NCBI RefSeq assembly: GCF_006402735.1
Contig: NZ_CP017174.1
Span: forward strand, 3,847,001-3,911,000
Source: Myxococcus xanthus
Lineage (GTDB): Bacteria; Myxococcota; Myxococcia; Myxococcales; Myxococcaceae
Direction of reading: 5' to 3'
Length of the DNA: 64,000 nucleotides
In this document: in pieces, positions 16,430 through 24,948 of the stretch
Position numbering within the stretch: position 1 is the first letter of the stretch
Layout: each line of letters opens with the position of its first letter
Notes under the pieces: model-generated
Told to the model about the DNA's origin: nothing
What the model saw: only the letters and a program-made list of their open reading frames with translations
Databases searched by the model: none
Translations under genes and position numbers: made by a program

Positions 16430-17380
16430 TCAGAAGTTGCCGGCTCGGCCCTCTTCGAACGGGACGCGGTGGTTCAGGTACGTCTCCGTCAGCGAGTGGG
16501 CGCCGCTGAACATTCCCTTCTCTGAGAAGTGGTGCACCTGCGCGCCCTTGCCAGCGTCGCGGAACAGGTCACCCGGCGTCCAGCCCTTGCTGCCCTGGCC
16601 GAAGATGACGGGCACCGGGTCCTTGTTGTTGACGTAGTGCACGTAGTTGGGGCCGTCCGGGTAGGTGGTCGCCGCCGCGCCGAAGGTCTCCACGTTGACG
16701 CGGCTGAGCAACTGCTCCACCTGCGCCTTGGACATCCCATCTTCGATGCGCAGCCGGTTGCCGACATCCTTCAGCGCGCGCGAGGTGATGAGGCCGCCGT
16801 GGCTGTAGCCCACCAGGTGGATGTCACGGCCCGCCTTCAGCTCGGAGTAGACGATGTCCGACAGCGAGTCGACCGCGGGATTCTTGCCCTTGTTCAGCTT
16901 GTCCTTCGCGGCCTGGATGACGTCCGCAATCATGCCGGACGTGGCGTTGTGCACGCCGATGGCGCGCATGCCGGTGCTGTTCGCGAGGGCCTGCAGCTCG
17001 CGCGCCTGGCCGTCCTTGTTGGTGCTGATGCCGTTGACGTAGACGACCGTCGCCGTGGCGTTCGGGTTGTTCGCAGGAACGAAGGCGGGCACCTGGTTGA
17101 GCGGCGTGTTCGGCTCGAACGTCTGGCCGCCAGCGCCCACCAGCTTGCCGTCGAAGACCTTGTCCTTGGAGCCCGCGGGCGCGGTGAAGACGCCACCGAC
17201 GGCTTGCGTCTGCGCGGAGCGGCTGTCGAAGCCATCCACCACGACGCCGCGCTGAGCGGCGCCACCCGTCACGGGAGGCTGCACGGTGTTGGTGGCAGGT
17301 GAGCCACTTCCACGAACGCGGTCGGCAGTGCTGCGAGAGGTCTGCGCGATGCTGTTCCGTCCGCGCTGGATGGTGCTCAT
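16430..17380 (-). CDS. Lipase-like alpha/beta hydrolase
   Basis: The 316-residue protein begins MSTIQRGRNSIAQTS and has a low-complexity N-terminus of about 80 residues without a signal peptide. The catalytic half has a nucleophile elbow HLVGYSHGGLITSRAL (GxSxG), a candidate acid in NNKDPVPVIFGQG, and a late His in SGAHSLTETYL. This resembles class 3 lipase/GPI-inositol-deacylase-type hydrolases. ATG at 17380 follows AGGAG. It is monocistronic and divergent from the next hydrolase. The substrate is unknown; export, if any, would need a non-Sec route. Confidence 0.78.
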   Translation of the reverse strand: MSTIQRGRNSIAQTSRSTADRVRGSGSPATNTVQPPVTGGAAQRGVVVDGFDSRSAQTQAVGGVFTAPAGSKDKVFDGKLVGAGGQTFEPNTPLNQVPAFVPANNPNATATVVYVNGISTNKDGQARELQALANSTGMRAIGVHNATSGMIADVIQAAKDKLNKGKNPAVDSLSDIVYSELKAGRDIHLVGYSHGGLITSRALKDVGNRLRIEDGMSKAQVEQLLSRVNVETFGAAATTYPDGPNYVHYVNNKDPVPVIFGQGSKGWTPGDLFRDAGKGAQVHHFSEKGMFSGAHSLTETYLNHRVPFEEGRAGNF

Positions 17381-17541
17381 GGGGTGGGGGCTCCTGCGGA
17401 ATCTGGGGGTGTTTCCGCATTGTCCTCGAATCCACCTGGAAGTTTCCTGCTGGCGAAGATTTTGCGTGAAATCGTGTGTGGGTTTCTGTCGGATGGTGCG
17501 TGTGGGCGGGTGCGCAAGGGGGGAGGGGTTAAGGTGGGGCA

Positions 17542-18174
17542 ATGGTCCAGAAAGGTCAGTTCCTCGAACGTGCGACGCTGGTGCCGGTGGGCTCGGAGGT
17601 CATGGAGGGCACCACGCATCGGGGAAGCCGGGCGCCGCCGCTGCTCGTGATTCCGCCCCGGCCGGACGAGGGGGGCGGCATGGATCACGTCATCGCGGCG
17701 GAGCTCGTCTGGGCGGCGGCGAACGCGGGTTTTCCGACGCTGCGCTTCAACCACCGGGGGGTGGGGGCCAGCCAGGGCAAGCGGGGCAGGGACTTGGAGT
17801 TGCTGGCGGACGCGGAGGCCGCCATGCGGATGCTGCTGGAGAACGCAGGGGTCAACGCGCTGGCGGTGGCGTCACTCCACGGGGGCGCCCAGGTGGCCCT
17901 GGCGCTCCAGGCGAAGCACCCCGCCGTGGGAGGCCTGTGTCTGGTGGCCCCGGCCCTGGTGGCGCCGGAAGTCCTGTCCCGAGTGACATGCCCGCTGCTG
18001 GTGGTACAGGGCGAGGAGGACTCCCGGTTGCCTCGGGCCGCCGTCTCCGCCGCTGTCGCTCGGGCAGGAGGCGACTTAGAGGTCATCGACGATGCCGGAC
18101 CTACCTTCCAGCGGAACCTTCCTCAGGTCGGCCGAGCTGTCGCGGCCTGGCTGCGGCGGCTCTCCGGCGGATGA
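17542..18174 (+). CDS. Alpha/beta hydrolase-fold protein lacking catalytic Ser and His
   Basis: The 210-residue protein has the short dienelactone-hydrolase-like fold: FPTLRFNHRGVGASQG, then AVASLHGGAQVALALQ where GxSxG should be, then LLVVQGEEDSRLP (acid Asp retained), then VIDDAGPTFQRN where the catalytic His is expected. The nucleophile position aligns to Leu and the His position to Pro/Thr, so it is probably a non-enzymatic fold or uses other residues. ATG at 17542 starts directly after a G-rich leader. Confidence 0.78.
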   Translation: MVQKGQFLERATLVPVGSEVMEGTTHRGSRAPPLLVIPPRPDEGGGMDHVIAAELVWAAANAGFPTLRFNHRGVGASQGKRGRDLELLADAEAAMRMLLENAGVNALAVASLHGGAQVALALQAKHPAVGGLCLVAPALVAPEVLSRVTCPLLVVQGEEDSRLPRAAVSAAVARAGGDLEVIDDAGPTFQRNLPQVGRAVAAWLRRLSGG

Positions 18175-18203
18175 CCGATGTAGCGCAAACCATCGTATTT
18201 CAT
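18123..18203 (-). CDS. Candidate 26-residue antisense small ORF
   Basis: On the minus strand an ATG at 18203 is preceded by AAGGAGGAGAAACGTG, a near-perfect Shine-Dalgarno. The encoded peptide begins MKYDGLRYIGHPPESRRS, and ends at TGA 18123-18125, antisense to the last codons of the hydrolase gene. The first ten codons use A/T-rich triplets unusual for this genome. No homologue is known to me, and the ORF could be spurious; only the ribosome site makes it noteworthy. Confidence 0.35.
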   Translation of the reverse strand: MKYDGLRYIGHPPESRRSQAATARPT

Positions 18204-18336
18204 CACGTTTCTCCTCCTTGCCGCCCTTGCACGCAGGGAGAGGGGACATCCAGACTGTCGGTGCAGACCCAATCGTTGCGACGTTCGTTCGTAGGGGTCT
18301 TCCAGACGCGTGTTTCGTTTCTCAAGGAGTGGCCTG

Positions 18337-20130
18337 ATGCGGAAGGTGCGATGGACCCTGGGTGGCGCGGCGCTGGCCCTGACGCTGACGGCCGCCTGTG
18401 CGTCCGCTTCTCGTGAGCAGGACACGCCTCCCCCCGCGAATCTGCGGACGCTCGATGCCCGGGACGTGGTGGCGAGCGCCATCGTCGTGGACTTCAAGGA
18501 CGGCACGACGAAGGCGGAGTTCGACGCCTGGGAGGCCGACTGGGGCGTCGACCTGGAGCTCAACTCCGTGGAGAGCGCCGACGAGGCCCTCACGGTGGCG
18601 GTGGGCGTGGACGACGTGGACGGGGTGCTCGAGCGCATCCGCCAGCATCCAGCCGTGGAGGCCGCCGAGCCACTGATGGAGGTCCGCGCCAGCTTCACGC
18701 CGAACGACCCGCACTTCGCGCAGCAGTGGAACCTGCGGATGATCGACATGCCCAAGGCCTGGGAGCGAAACCGGGGCAAGGGCGTGGTGGTGGCGGTGCT
18801 GGACACCGGCATCGCGTACGAGGACCACGGCGACTTCAAGCACGCACCGGACCTCAAGGGCGTGAAGTTCGTGAAGGGCTTCGACTTCGTCAACGACGAT
18901 GAGCACGCCAACGACGACCACGGGCACGGCACGCACGTGGCGGGCACCATCGCCCAGGCCACCAACAATGGCGAAGGCGTGGCGGGCGTGGCCTTCGAGG
19001 CGACGCTGATGCCCGTCAAGGTGCTCAACCACTTCGGTGGCGGGAACACGGCGGACATCGCGGACGCCATCCGCTTCGCGGCGGACAAGGGCGCGAACGT
19101 CATCAACCTGTCCCTGGGCGGCGGGGCGTACTCGCAGGTGATGGCCAGCGCGGTGGAGTATGCGCGCAAGAAGGGCGTCACCGTGGTGGCCGCGGCTGGC
19201 AATGGCGGGCGGGCGACGGTGGAGTTCCCCGCGGCCTACCCGGGCGCGGTGGCGGTGTCGGCCGTGGGGCCGGACGGAATGCTGGCGCCGTACTCCTCCT
19301 ACGGCAAGGAGCTGGATATCGCCGCGCCGGGTGGCGACAAGCGCCGGGGCGACCAGGGGGGCATCCTCCAGAACACCCTGGACCCGCGCGATGTCTCACG
19401 CTTCGTCTACGCGTCATACCAGGGCACCAGCATGGCCACGCCGCACGTCGCGGCCGTGGCGGCGATGCTCTACGCGGCCGGCGCCAAGGGGCCGGACGAG
19501 GTCGAGCAGGCCCTCTACGCGGGCGCGAAGAAGTCGGCGGACCAGGCGTGGAGCGAGCAGTACGGCCACGGCCTGCTCAACGCGGAGGCGTCGCTCGCGT
19601 CGCTGCGCGGCGGGGGCTCGGCGCAGTGGCCGCCGCTGTACTGGGCGCTGGCGCTGCTGGCGTTCGTGCTGCTGACGCTGCGCGGCCGTGCGCGGCCGGG
19701 CTACCTCAACGTGCTGGTGCGGCCCGCCTTCCTCATCCCGTTGTTGCTGTCCACGGTAGGTGCCTTCTTCCTGCGCGGCTGGTTCGGGGGCGCTGAGGGG
19801 GCCGCGGGGGACGTGGTGCAGGTGGCGTCGCTGCCCCTGCCGGACTGGGAGCGCATCATCTTCGGCCGGGGCCGGACGGTGAACCCGCTGTTCTACAGCG
19901 CGCTCATCCCGCTGCTCCTGTCGCTGCCGGCCATCAAGTGGCGTGGGCTGCGGTCGGCCATGGGGGGCCTGGCGCTCGGCTTCGCGGGCTTCCTGGCCTA
20001 CACGGCCTGGGCCGGGGCGCCGGCGCTGGCGTGGCTGCCCTTCGCGTTCCTCGCCAAGCCGTGGCTGGGCTTCAACACCGTCATCTGCCTCGTCATCGCC
20101 CGCGCGATGCTCCAGAAGGAGGACGCATGA
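18337..20130 (+). CDS. Subtilisin-like serine protease (S8) with membrane C-terminus
   Basis: The 597-residue protein has a lipoprotein-like signal (LALTLTAACASAS), an I9-type propeptide (residues about 40-120), and a complete subtilase triad: Asp in VVAVLDTGIAYED, His in DDHGHGTHVAGTIA, Ser in YQGTSMATPHVAA, plus oxyanion Asn in AAAGNGG. After residue 430 come four to five hydrophobic helices (PPLYWALALLAFVLLTL; AFLIPLLLSTVGAFFL; YSALIPLLLSLPAI; LALGFAGFLAYTAW; FNTVICLVIARAML). ATG at 18337 follows AAGGAG. The stop overlaps the next start. Confidence 0.9.
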   Translation: MRKVRWTLGGAALALTLTAACASASREQDTPPPANLRTLDARDVVASAIVVDFKDGTTKAEFDAWEADWGVDLELNSVESADEALTVAVGVDDVDGVLERIRQHPAVEAAEPLMEVRASFTPNDPHFAQQWNLRMIDMPKAWERNRGKGVVVAVLDTGIAYEDHGDFKHAPDLKGVKFVKGFDFVNDDEHANDDHGHGTHVAGTIAQATNNGEGVAGVAFEATLMPVKVLNHFGGGNTADIADAIRFAADKGANVINLSLGGGAYSQVMASAVEYARKKGVTVVAAAGNGGRATVEFPAAYPGAVAVSAVGPDGMLAPYSSYGKELDIAAPGGDKRRGDQGGILQNTLDPRDVSRFVYASYQGTSMATPHVAAVAAMLYAAGAKGPDEVEQALYAGAKKSADQAWSEQYGHGLLNAEASLASLRGGGSAQWPPLYWALALLAFVLLTLRGRARPGYLNVLVRPAFLIPLLLSTVGAFFLRGWFGGAEGAAGDVVQVASLPLPDWERIIFGRGRTVNPLFYSALIPLLLSLPAIKWRGLRSAMGGLALGFAGFLAYTAWAGAPALAWLPFAFLAKPWLGFNTVICLVIARAMLQKEDA

Positions 20131-20342
20131 AGCTCACTGGCCGCGTCGTCTTCCGTGACATCGAAACGGGCGTCTGGGTGCTGGAGGGCGACGACGGCAC
20201 CACGTACCAGCTCGCTGGCGGGGACCGGAAGCTGAAGAAGGACGGTCAGCGCATCGAAGCCGAAGGCAGCGTGGACGGGGACACGCTCACCAGCGCCATG
20301 GTGGGCCCCATCTTCCACGTCAGCACGTACCGCTTCGTCTGA
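20127..20342 (+). CDS. Small OB-like protein coupled to the subtilase
   Basis: The 71-residue protein (MKLTGRVVFRDIETGVWVLE...FHVSTYRFV) is beta-rich and Gly/Asp-rich, like DUF5818-type small OB folds. Its ATG overlaps the subtilase stop (ATGA), so the two are co-translated. It has no signal peptide. It may be a regulator of the protease, which is inference from coupling only. Confidence 0.8.
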   Translation: MKLTGRVVFRDIETGVWVLEGDDGTTYQLAGGDRKLKKDGQRIEAEGSVDGDTLTSAMVGPIFHVSTYRFV

Positions 20343-20358
20343 AGCGGCACGTCGCGGG

Positions 20359-21552
20359 TCAGGGCTTCAGCCCTGGCCCGGTTTGGATGCGGTGCGCGCG
20401 AATCTGCCGCTCCCGCTCCTCGTAGTAGGCCTCCATGGGTAGCTCCCCTCGGCGCGCCGAGGCGCGGAGCGCGCTCAACGCCTTGCGCTCCGCATGCAGC
20501 GCGGGGGCCTCGGGGGACTCCAGCGTCGGAAGCGGGTGCTGCGCGTCGTAGAAGTTGAGGGCCAACCCTCGCGAGTCCACGGCCACCAGCAGGCCCAGTG
20601 ACACCGTGGCCCCCACCACCCAGGGCAGCAGCAGTCGCACCAGGGAAGGCGTGGGGCCGGGCTCCTGGGCCTCCTCGTCGCTGGCGCGTGCGCCGGGACC
20701 CCAGACGCCAGGCTGCCGCCGCGCGTAGGAGAGCAGGGCGCTCATGCCCGCCCAGCCCGCCGCGGCGAGCACGAGCACCAGGCGGGGGTCTGTCGCTTCA
20801 GACGTCGCTTCGGAGGCATCCGTGCCCAGTGCCTTGGCGGACAGGAAGAGCACCGAGGACACCAGGTTGTTGGCCGCGTGGGCGCCAATGGCGGGCCACA
20901 GCGAGCCGGTGCGCAGGTAGAGCCACCCGAAGAGCAGGCCCAGTTCCGTGCGAGCCAGGAATCCCACCGGGTCCAGGTGAAAGGCGCTGAACACCACGGC
21001 GGAGATGACCAGGGGCGCGGTGGTGGGCGCGGGTGCCGGTGGGGTGAGGCCTCGCTGGAAGATGCCGCGGAAGAAGAACTCCTCGCAGAAGGGCGCGGCC
21101 ACCGTCACACCCGTGAGGATGATGGCCAGCTCCAGCGGCGTCTGATCCGCGAACAGCTTCGAGCTGTCGAACATCCGCGTCAGCCACTCCGGCGCCACCG
21201 ACTGGGCCAGGAACTGGATGGGGACCACCACCGCGAAGAAGTTCGCCACGCCCAGGAGGAAGCCGAAGACGGTGGCCGCTCGCGGCGCTGGCAGCAGCCC
21301 CGTGTAGAGGACAGGGCGCCAGCCCGCGTTGCGCAGCATCACCCAGCCCAGGCCCAGGAACACGACCAGCTCGGTGAACCAGATGCCGAAGGCTGGGTTC
21401 GCGAGCTGGACGGTGCCGCCCACGAGGATGAACGCGCCGAGTGCAAGCGCGGCGCTCACCACCGCGAGCCATTTGGGGCTCGTGCTGAAGCGGGTGCCAG
21501 AGGGCGGCCCCGGTGGAGGGGGCGCAACGTCGCTGGGGGTGGCGTCTTCCAA
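20359..21552 (-). CDS. CPBP-family intramembrane metalloprotease
   Basis: The 397-residue protein has about eight membrane helices and the three CPBP/Abi motifs: CEEFFFRGIFQRG (EExxxR), FSAFHLDP (FxxxH) and GAHAANN (HxxxN). Family members cleave prenylated or membrane substrates, and some confer bacteriocin self-immunity. The C-terminus ends in a short helical SHOCT-like stretch (LSALRASARRGELPMEAYYE). The best start is TTG at 21552, because AGGAG lies 7 bases upstream and the Pro-rich cytoplasmic N-terminus follows; the frame stays open further upstream but without a ribosome site. Confidence 0.85.
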   Translation of the reverse strand: MEDATPSDVAPPPPGPPSGTRFSTSPKWLAVVSAALALGAFILVGGTVQLANPAFGIWFTELVVFLGLGWVMLRNAGWRPVLYTGLLPAPRAATVFGFLLGVANFFAVVVPIQFLAQSVAPEWLTRMFDSSKLFADQTPLELAIILTGVTVAAPFCEEFFFRGIFQRGLTPPAPAPTTAPLVISAVVFSAFHLDPVGFLARTELGLLFGWLYLRTGSLWPAIGAHAANNLVSSVLFLSAKALGTDASEATSEATDPRLVLVLAAAGWAGMSALLSYARRQPGVWGPGARASDEEAQEPGPTPSLVRLLLPWVVGATVSLGLLVAVDSRGLALNFYDAQHPLPTLESPEAPALHAERKALSALRASARRGELPMEAYYEERERQIRAHRIQTGPGLKP

Positions 21553-21595
21553 CGGGCTTTCTCCTATTTCTATCCTGTTCGAACCTTGACGTCCT

Positions 21596-21976
21596 TCATC
21601 CTGGCTCGAACAGCGCGGCGGACGTGGAGGAGTGGCTTTCGCGTCCTGGGCGTCCTGGGGGGAGGGCTTGGGGGCGGGCACGTCGCACGCGGCGGCGTTC
21701 CAGGTGGAAGCCCGCACCGAGGCGCAGGCGTACCAGATTCGCGCGTGGCGTGGCAGCACGCCGGAGAGTCCGGTGCTGTTGCCGCGGCGGCGAATCGTCC
21801 AGTACCTGGGGCTCAACGCCTTCGAACTCGCCACCGGCGAGGACATGGGCTTCGAGTCCAACCTCCGCATCTGGGCCGATTTCGGGCTGCCGCGAGGCGA
21901 GGCGGCGCTGGTGGACGGCTGTTGCTGGAGGATCTGGGCGGCTTCAACGCGGCGGCGGGGTATCGCAAGGCGCTGA
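21596..21976 (+). pseudogene. Remnant of an outer-membrane beta-barrel-type protein
   Basis: A degraded signal sequence near 21630 ends in a SHAAA-type cleavage site. It is followed in one frame by FQVEARTEAQAYQIRAWRG, LLPRRRIVQYLGLNAFEL and MGFESNLRIWADFGLPRG, the pattern of a myxobacterial exported barrel protein. The frame then shifts near 21915: the continuing segment LLLEDLGGFNAAAGYRKALM lies in a different frame. The intact family is several hundred residues long, so most of the gene is lost. It is divergent from the CPBP protease. Confidence 0.6.
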
Positions 21977-21994
21977 TGGAGGGGAAGACGGACC

Positions 21995-22255
21995 TGGAGC
22001 GAGCCGCTGTCCATCCATCCCAACGACTACCTGACGCTGCATCCGGTGCAGGATCGGCCGAACTCGCCCCGCTGTGAGCGCTGCCACCGGGTGCAGTCCT
22101 TCTGCGTCGCCTGTCACGAGCGCACGGGCGTGGGCATGGATGCGACGGCTCCGGCCTGGGCGGTGTCGTGCTCACTGGTGTGGCCGCGTGCCTGGAACCA
22201 GGAGCCCCGCTCTACGCCGGCCGAGGTCCGCGCGGAGTTCACGACGCAGCCCTGA
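21995..22255 (+). pseudogene. Remnant of a multiheme cytochrome c protein
   Basis: A third frame contains PLSIHPNDYLTLHPVQ, then RCERCHRVQSFCVACHERTG: two CXXCH heme-binding motifs. It then runs into unrelated sequence and stops at 22253-22255. No start or export signal precedes it, and the frame is joined directly to barrel-gene debris. It looks like the middle of a longer cytochrome gene left by a deletion that fused two neighbouring genes. Confidence 0.6.
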
Positions 22256-22380
22256 TGGCCAACGGGCCCGCCGTCTCCAGGGCTTGAAGGGGACGCCAAG
22301 GTGCGCAGGGCCAGTGCACACCGGCCTACCACCTTGCCCCCCGCCCGCGGGCGCGGACGGGGCCAGTGAGGGCCTGTGGC

Positions 22381-24936
22381 TCAGCCGCGCTTCAGGTAGC
22401 CACGGATGTCGTCAACGAGCTGTGTGCGGGCCTGCTGCTCGCTGGCGGCGGGGCCCAGCGTCAGCTTCTTGTCTGACTCGATGAGCAGCTTCTGGTCCAG
22501 GAGGAACGCCACCGCGTTCTCCAGCGTCACCTTGGCCAGGGATTCGGAGGCGGTGATGCGGCCGGCGTGGTACTCCGCGCGGCCCGTCTCCAGGGCCATC
22601 TTCACGAAGGACTTCCGGTCCGCCGCGGCGCCGTTGGCCACGTCCTGGAGCGTCATGGCCGCCAGCAGGTAGGCCTCCAGGTAGTCGCGCAGCATGTCGG
22701 CCTGGAATTCCAGGTCCGGACGCGCGTGGGCCTCGGGGGCGACGCGAAGCGCCTCGTTCTCCTCGAGCACCAGACCCATGCGCTCCAGCCGCTCCACCGT
22801 CTCCGCGAAGATGGAGTCGAACGTGGTGCCCACCCGGTAGATGAACTCCACCTTGAAGAGGCGGGACAGGAACAGTGCGCGCTCCTTCACGGTGTCATAG
22901 GGCGCGGGGCTCCCGCTGGCCAGCATGGCGTTGGCCACGAGGCTCCGGGAGGCCACCAGGTTCATCAGCGTGTTCTTGTAGAAGGACAGTTCCGGGCGGC
23001 GTGCCTCCTCCGCCTGGTAGATGACCTCGCCACGCGCTTCCTGGGTGCGCACCATCTCGTCGGAGATGAACGTGCGCATGGCGTCCTGGATGGGACCCAT
23101 CGTCTCCGGGTTGCTGGGGGCGTTGCGCATCTCCACTGACTGCGGCGAGCCCTCCTCCACGGCGATGCGGCGCAGGATGTTGATGCGGTCCGCCATCTCC
23201 CGCTGCGTCAGGCCGCGGCGCCGGTGCGAGAGCAGGGCGGTGCTGACCAGCGCGTGCGGCGTCACCGTGGACACCTTGCTGATGCCGTACATCACCCGGT
23301 TGCCCAGCGCGCGGACGAGCCCCTTCTTCTGCTCGTCCGACACCGGCTCGTCCGGGTTGATGCCGCGCGCCTGCATGAACGCGCGCAGGGAGATGGGCTC
23401 ATCGAAGCCCAGGTGGATGCGGCCATATCGCGCCGCCAGCACCTTGGGCGTGCTCAACAGGGCCTTGAGGTCCTCGGGCTTCTTCTCGCCGCCGGCCAGC
23501 TCCTTCGAGTAGCTGCTGGACTCGACGACCTTCTCGTAGTCGATGGCCACCGGCACGAAGATGAGGTCATCGCGCGCGCCCTCCAGCACGGACTCCACCT
23601 GCCAGGTGAACATGCCCAGCTTGGGCAGCAGCAGCTTGCCCGTGCGCGAGCGGCCGCCTTCCGGGAAGAACTCCTGGTGGATGCCGTCGTGCACCAGCTT
23701 GCGCACGTAGGCCTTGAAGGACGCGGCGTAGACCTTGTCGCCCTTGAAGGAGCGCCGGAGGAAGAACGCGCCGCAGCGGCGGAAGAACGTGCCCAGGGGC
23801 CAGAAGGAGAGGTTGGCGCCCGCGGCCACCAGGGGCACCGCGTAGCCCCGGTTCCACAACACCCAGCTCATCACCAGGTAGTCGACGTGGCTCTTGTGGC
23901 TGGGGCACAGGACGATGGGCGCGTGGCTCGCGGCCTTGAGCGCGCGGTGGAGGCCGGCCTCGTCCACGTGCATGCCGTCGTAGATGCGGTTGAACACCCA
24001 CTCCAGCACGGGGGAGGTGAACGCCAGCGCGGTGGGGCTGGGCTTGGCGGCAATGGCCTCCAGGTTGCGGCGAGCCTCACGCAGGACGCTCTCCGGCTTG
24101 CGCCCGGATTCAGCCGCGCACTCCTCCACCACCTTGCGCAGGGACCTGTCGCGCAGCGTCTCGTCGATGACGCGCGAGGCGGGCTTCACGGGCGGACCGA
24201 ACACGGCCCGCGTTTCGCGCGCGAGGTGGACGTGGAGACTGCTGCGCACCTTGCGGGCCAGCAGCTCATCCGAGTCGCGAGGGTTCTCCGCGACGAAGCG
24301 CTGCAGGTCGATGGGCTCGCCCACGCGGAACTGCGCGCGCTTGTAATTGCGGAAGAAGGCCAGCATCGAGTGCAGGAAGCCCGGTGCCTCCGGGCTCCCG
24401 AACACCACGTCCACCCAGTTGGGCTTCAGACGCGCGGGGCGCTTCTCCCAGACGAACAACTCCGGCACCAGGTACACCGGCTTGCCGGACTGGCGGGCCA
24501 TGGCCACCAGGGCGGGGAAGGGGTCCTCGCGCGTCTCCTTCCCGGACGGACGGAGCAGAGCGGTGCGGCGCAGGAAGACCAGTCCGCTGCCCCCCGTCTG
24601 CCGGGCGTGCTCGAAGCGCTGCGTGAAGTCACCGCTCTGTTTCGCCTGTCGCCAGGGTCTGGTGAACCACGGCCGCAGGTTCACCACGGCGCGCACGGGC
24701 GGCAGCGCCCGGCGCACCATGGCCCACGTCAGGTAGAGGAAGTTCACCCAGGCGGTGGTGCGCATGACGTGCACCACGAAGCCCTTTGCGTGCAGGTTCC
24801 GGAGCTCTGTTTCGGCTTCCGGCGGGAAGTGCACGCTCTCCAGGTAGCGCGTTCCCAGCGCCCGGCCCATGGGGCCGAATTCATCCTTCAGCGAGGACGC
24901 TCCCTGATTCGCAGTCGGTGACAGCGCGGTCTCCAA
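22381..24936 (-). CDS. plsB: Glycerol-3-phosphate acyltransferase, PlsB-like
   Basis: The 851-residue protein has the PlsB plan. The acyltransferase core is near residues 330-480: CPSHKSHVDYLV (HX4D), FFPEGGRSRTGK (G3P binding), FVPVAIDYEKV. Long helical N- and C-terminal extensions flank it. PlsB transfers an acyl chain to sn-1 of glycerol 3-phosphate, the first step of phospholipid synthesis, at the inner membrane. The start is TTG at 24936, 6 bases after GGGAG and 12 bases downstream of the argS stop, suggesting an argS-plsB operon. Confidence 0.88.
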   Translation of the reverse strand: METALSPTANQGASSLKDEFGPMGRALGTRYLESVHFPPEAETELRNLHAKGFVVHVMRTTAWVNFLYLTWAMVRRALPPVRAVVNLRPWFTRPWRQAKQSGDFTQRFEHARQTGGSGLVFLRRTALLRPSGKETREDPFPALVAMARQSGKPVYLVPELFVWEKRPARLKPNWVDVVFGSPEAPGFLHSMLAFFRNYKRAQFRVGEPIDLQRFVAENPRDSDELLARKVRSSLHVHLARETRAVFGPPVKPASRVIDETLRDRSLRKVVEECAAESGRKPESVLREARRNLEAIAAKPSPTALAFTSPVLEWVFNRIYDGMHVDEAGLHRALKAASHAPIVLCPSHKSHVDYLVMSWVLWNRGYAVPLVAAGANLSFWPLGTFFRRCGAFFLRRSFKGDKVYAASFKAYVRKLVHDGIHQEFFPEGGRSRTGKLLLPKLGMFTWQVESVLEGARDDLIFVPVAIDYEKVVESSSYSKELAGGEKKPEDLKALLSTPKVLAARYGRIHLGFDEPISLRAFMQARGINPDEPVSDEQKKGLVRALGNRVMYGISKVSTVTPHALVSTALLSHRRRGLTQREMADRINILRRIAVEEGSPQSVEMRNAPSNPETMGPIQDAMRTFISDEMVRTQEARGEVIYQAEEARRPELSFYKNTLMNLVASRSLVANAMLASGSPAPYDTVKERALFLSRLFKVEFIYRVGTTFDSIFAETVERLERMGLVLEENEALRVAPEAHARPDLEFQADMLRDYLEAYLLAAMTLQDVANGAAADRKSFVKMALETGRAEYHAGRITASESLAKVTLENAVAFLLDQKLLIESDKKLTLGPAASEQQARTQLVDDIRGYLKRG

Positions 24937-24948
24937 GAATGCTCCCGG

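Noticed and set aside
20878-22077. Long plus-strand frame opposite the CPBP gene
   Set aside because: Its composition (Gly/Arg/His/Gln-rich) is that of an antisense shadow; only its last part coincides with pseudogene debris.
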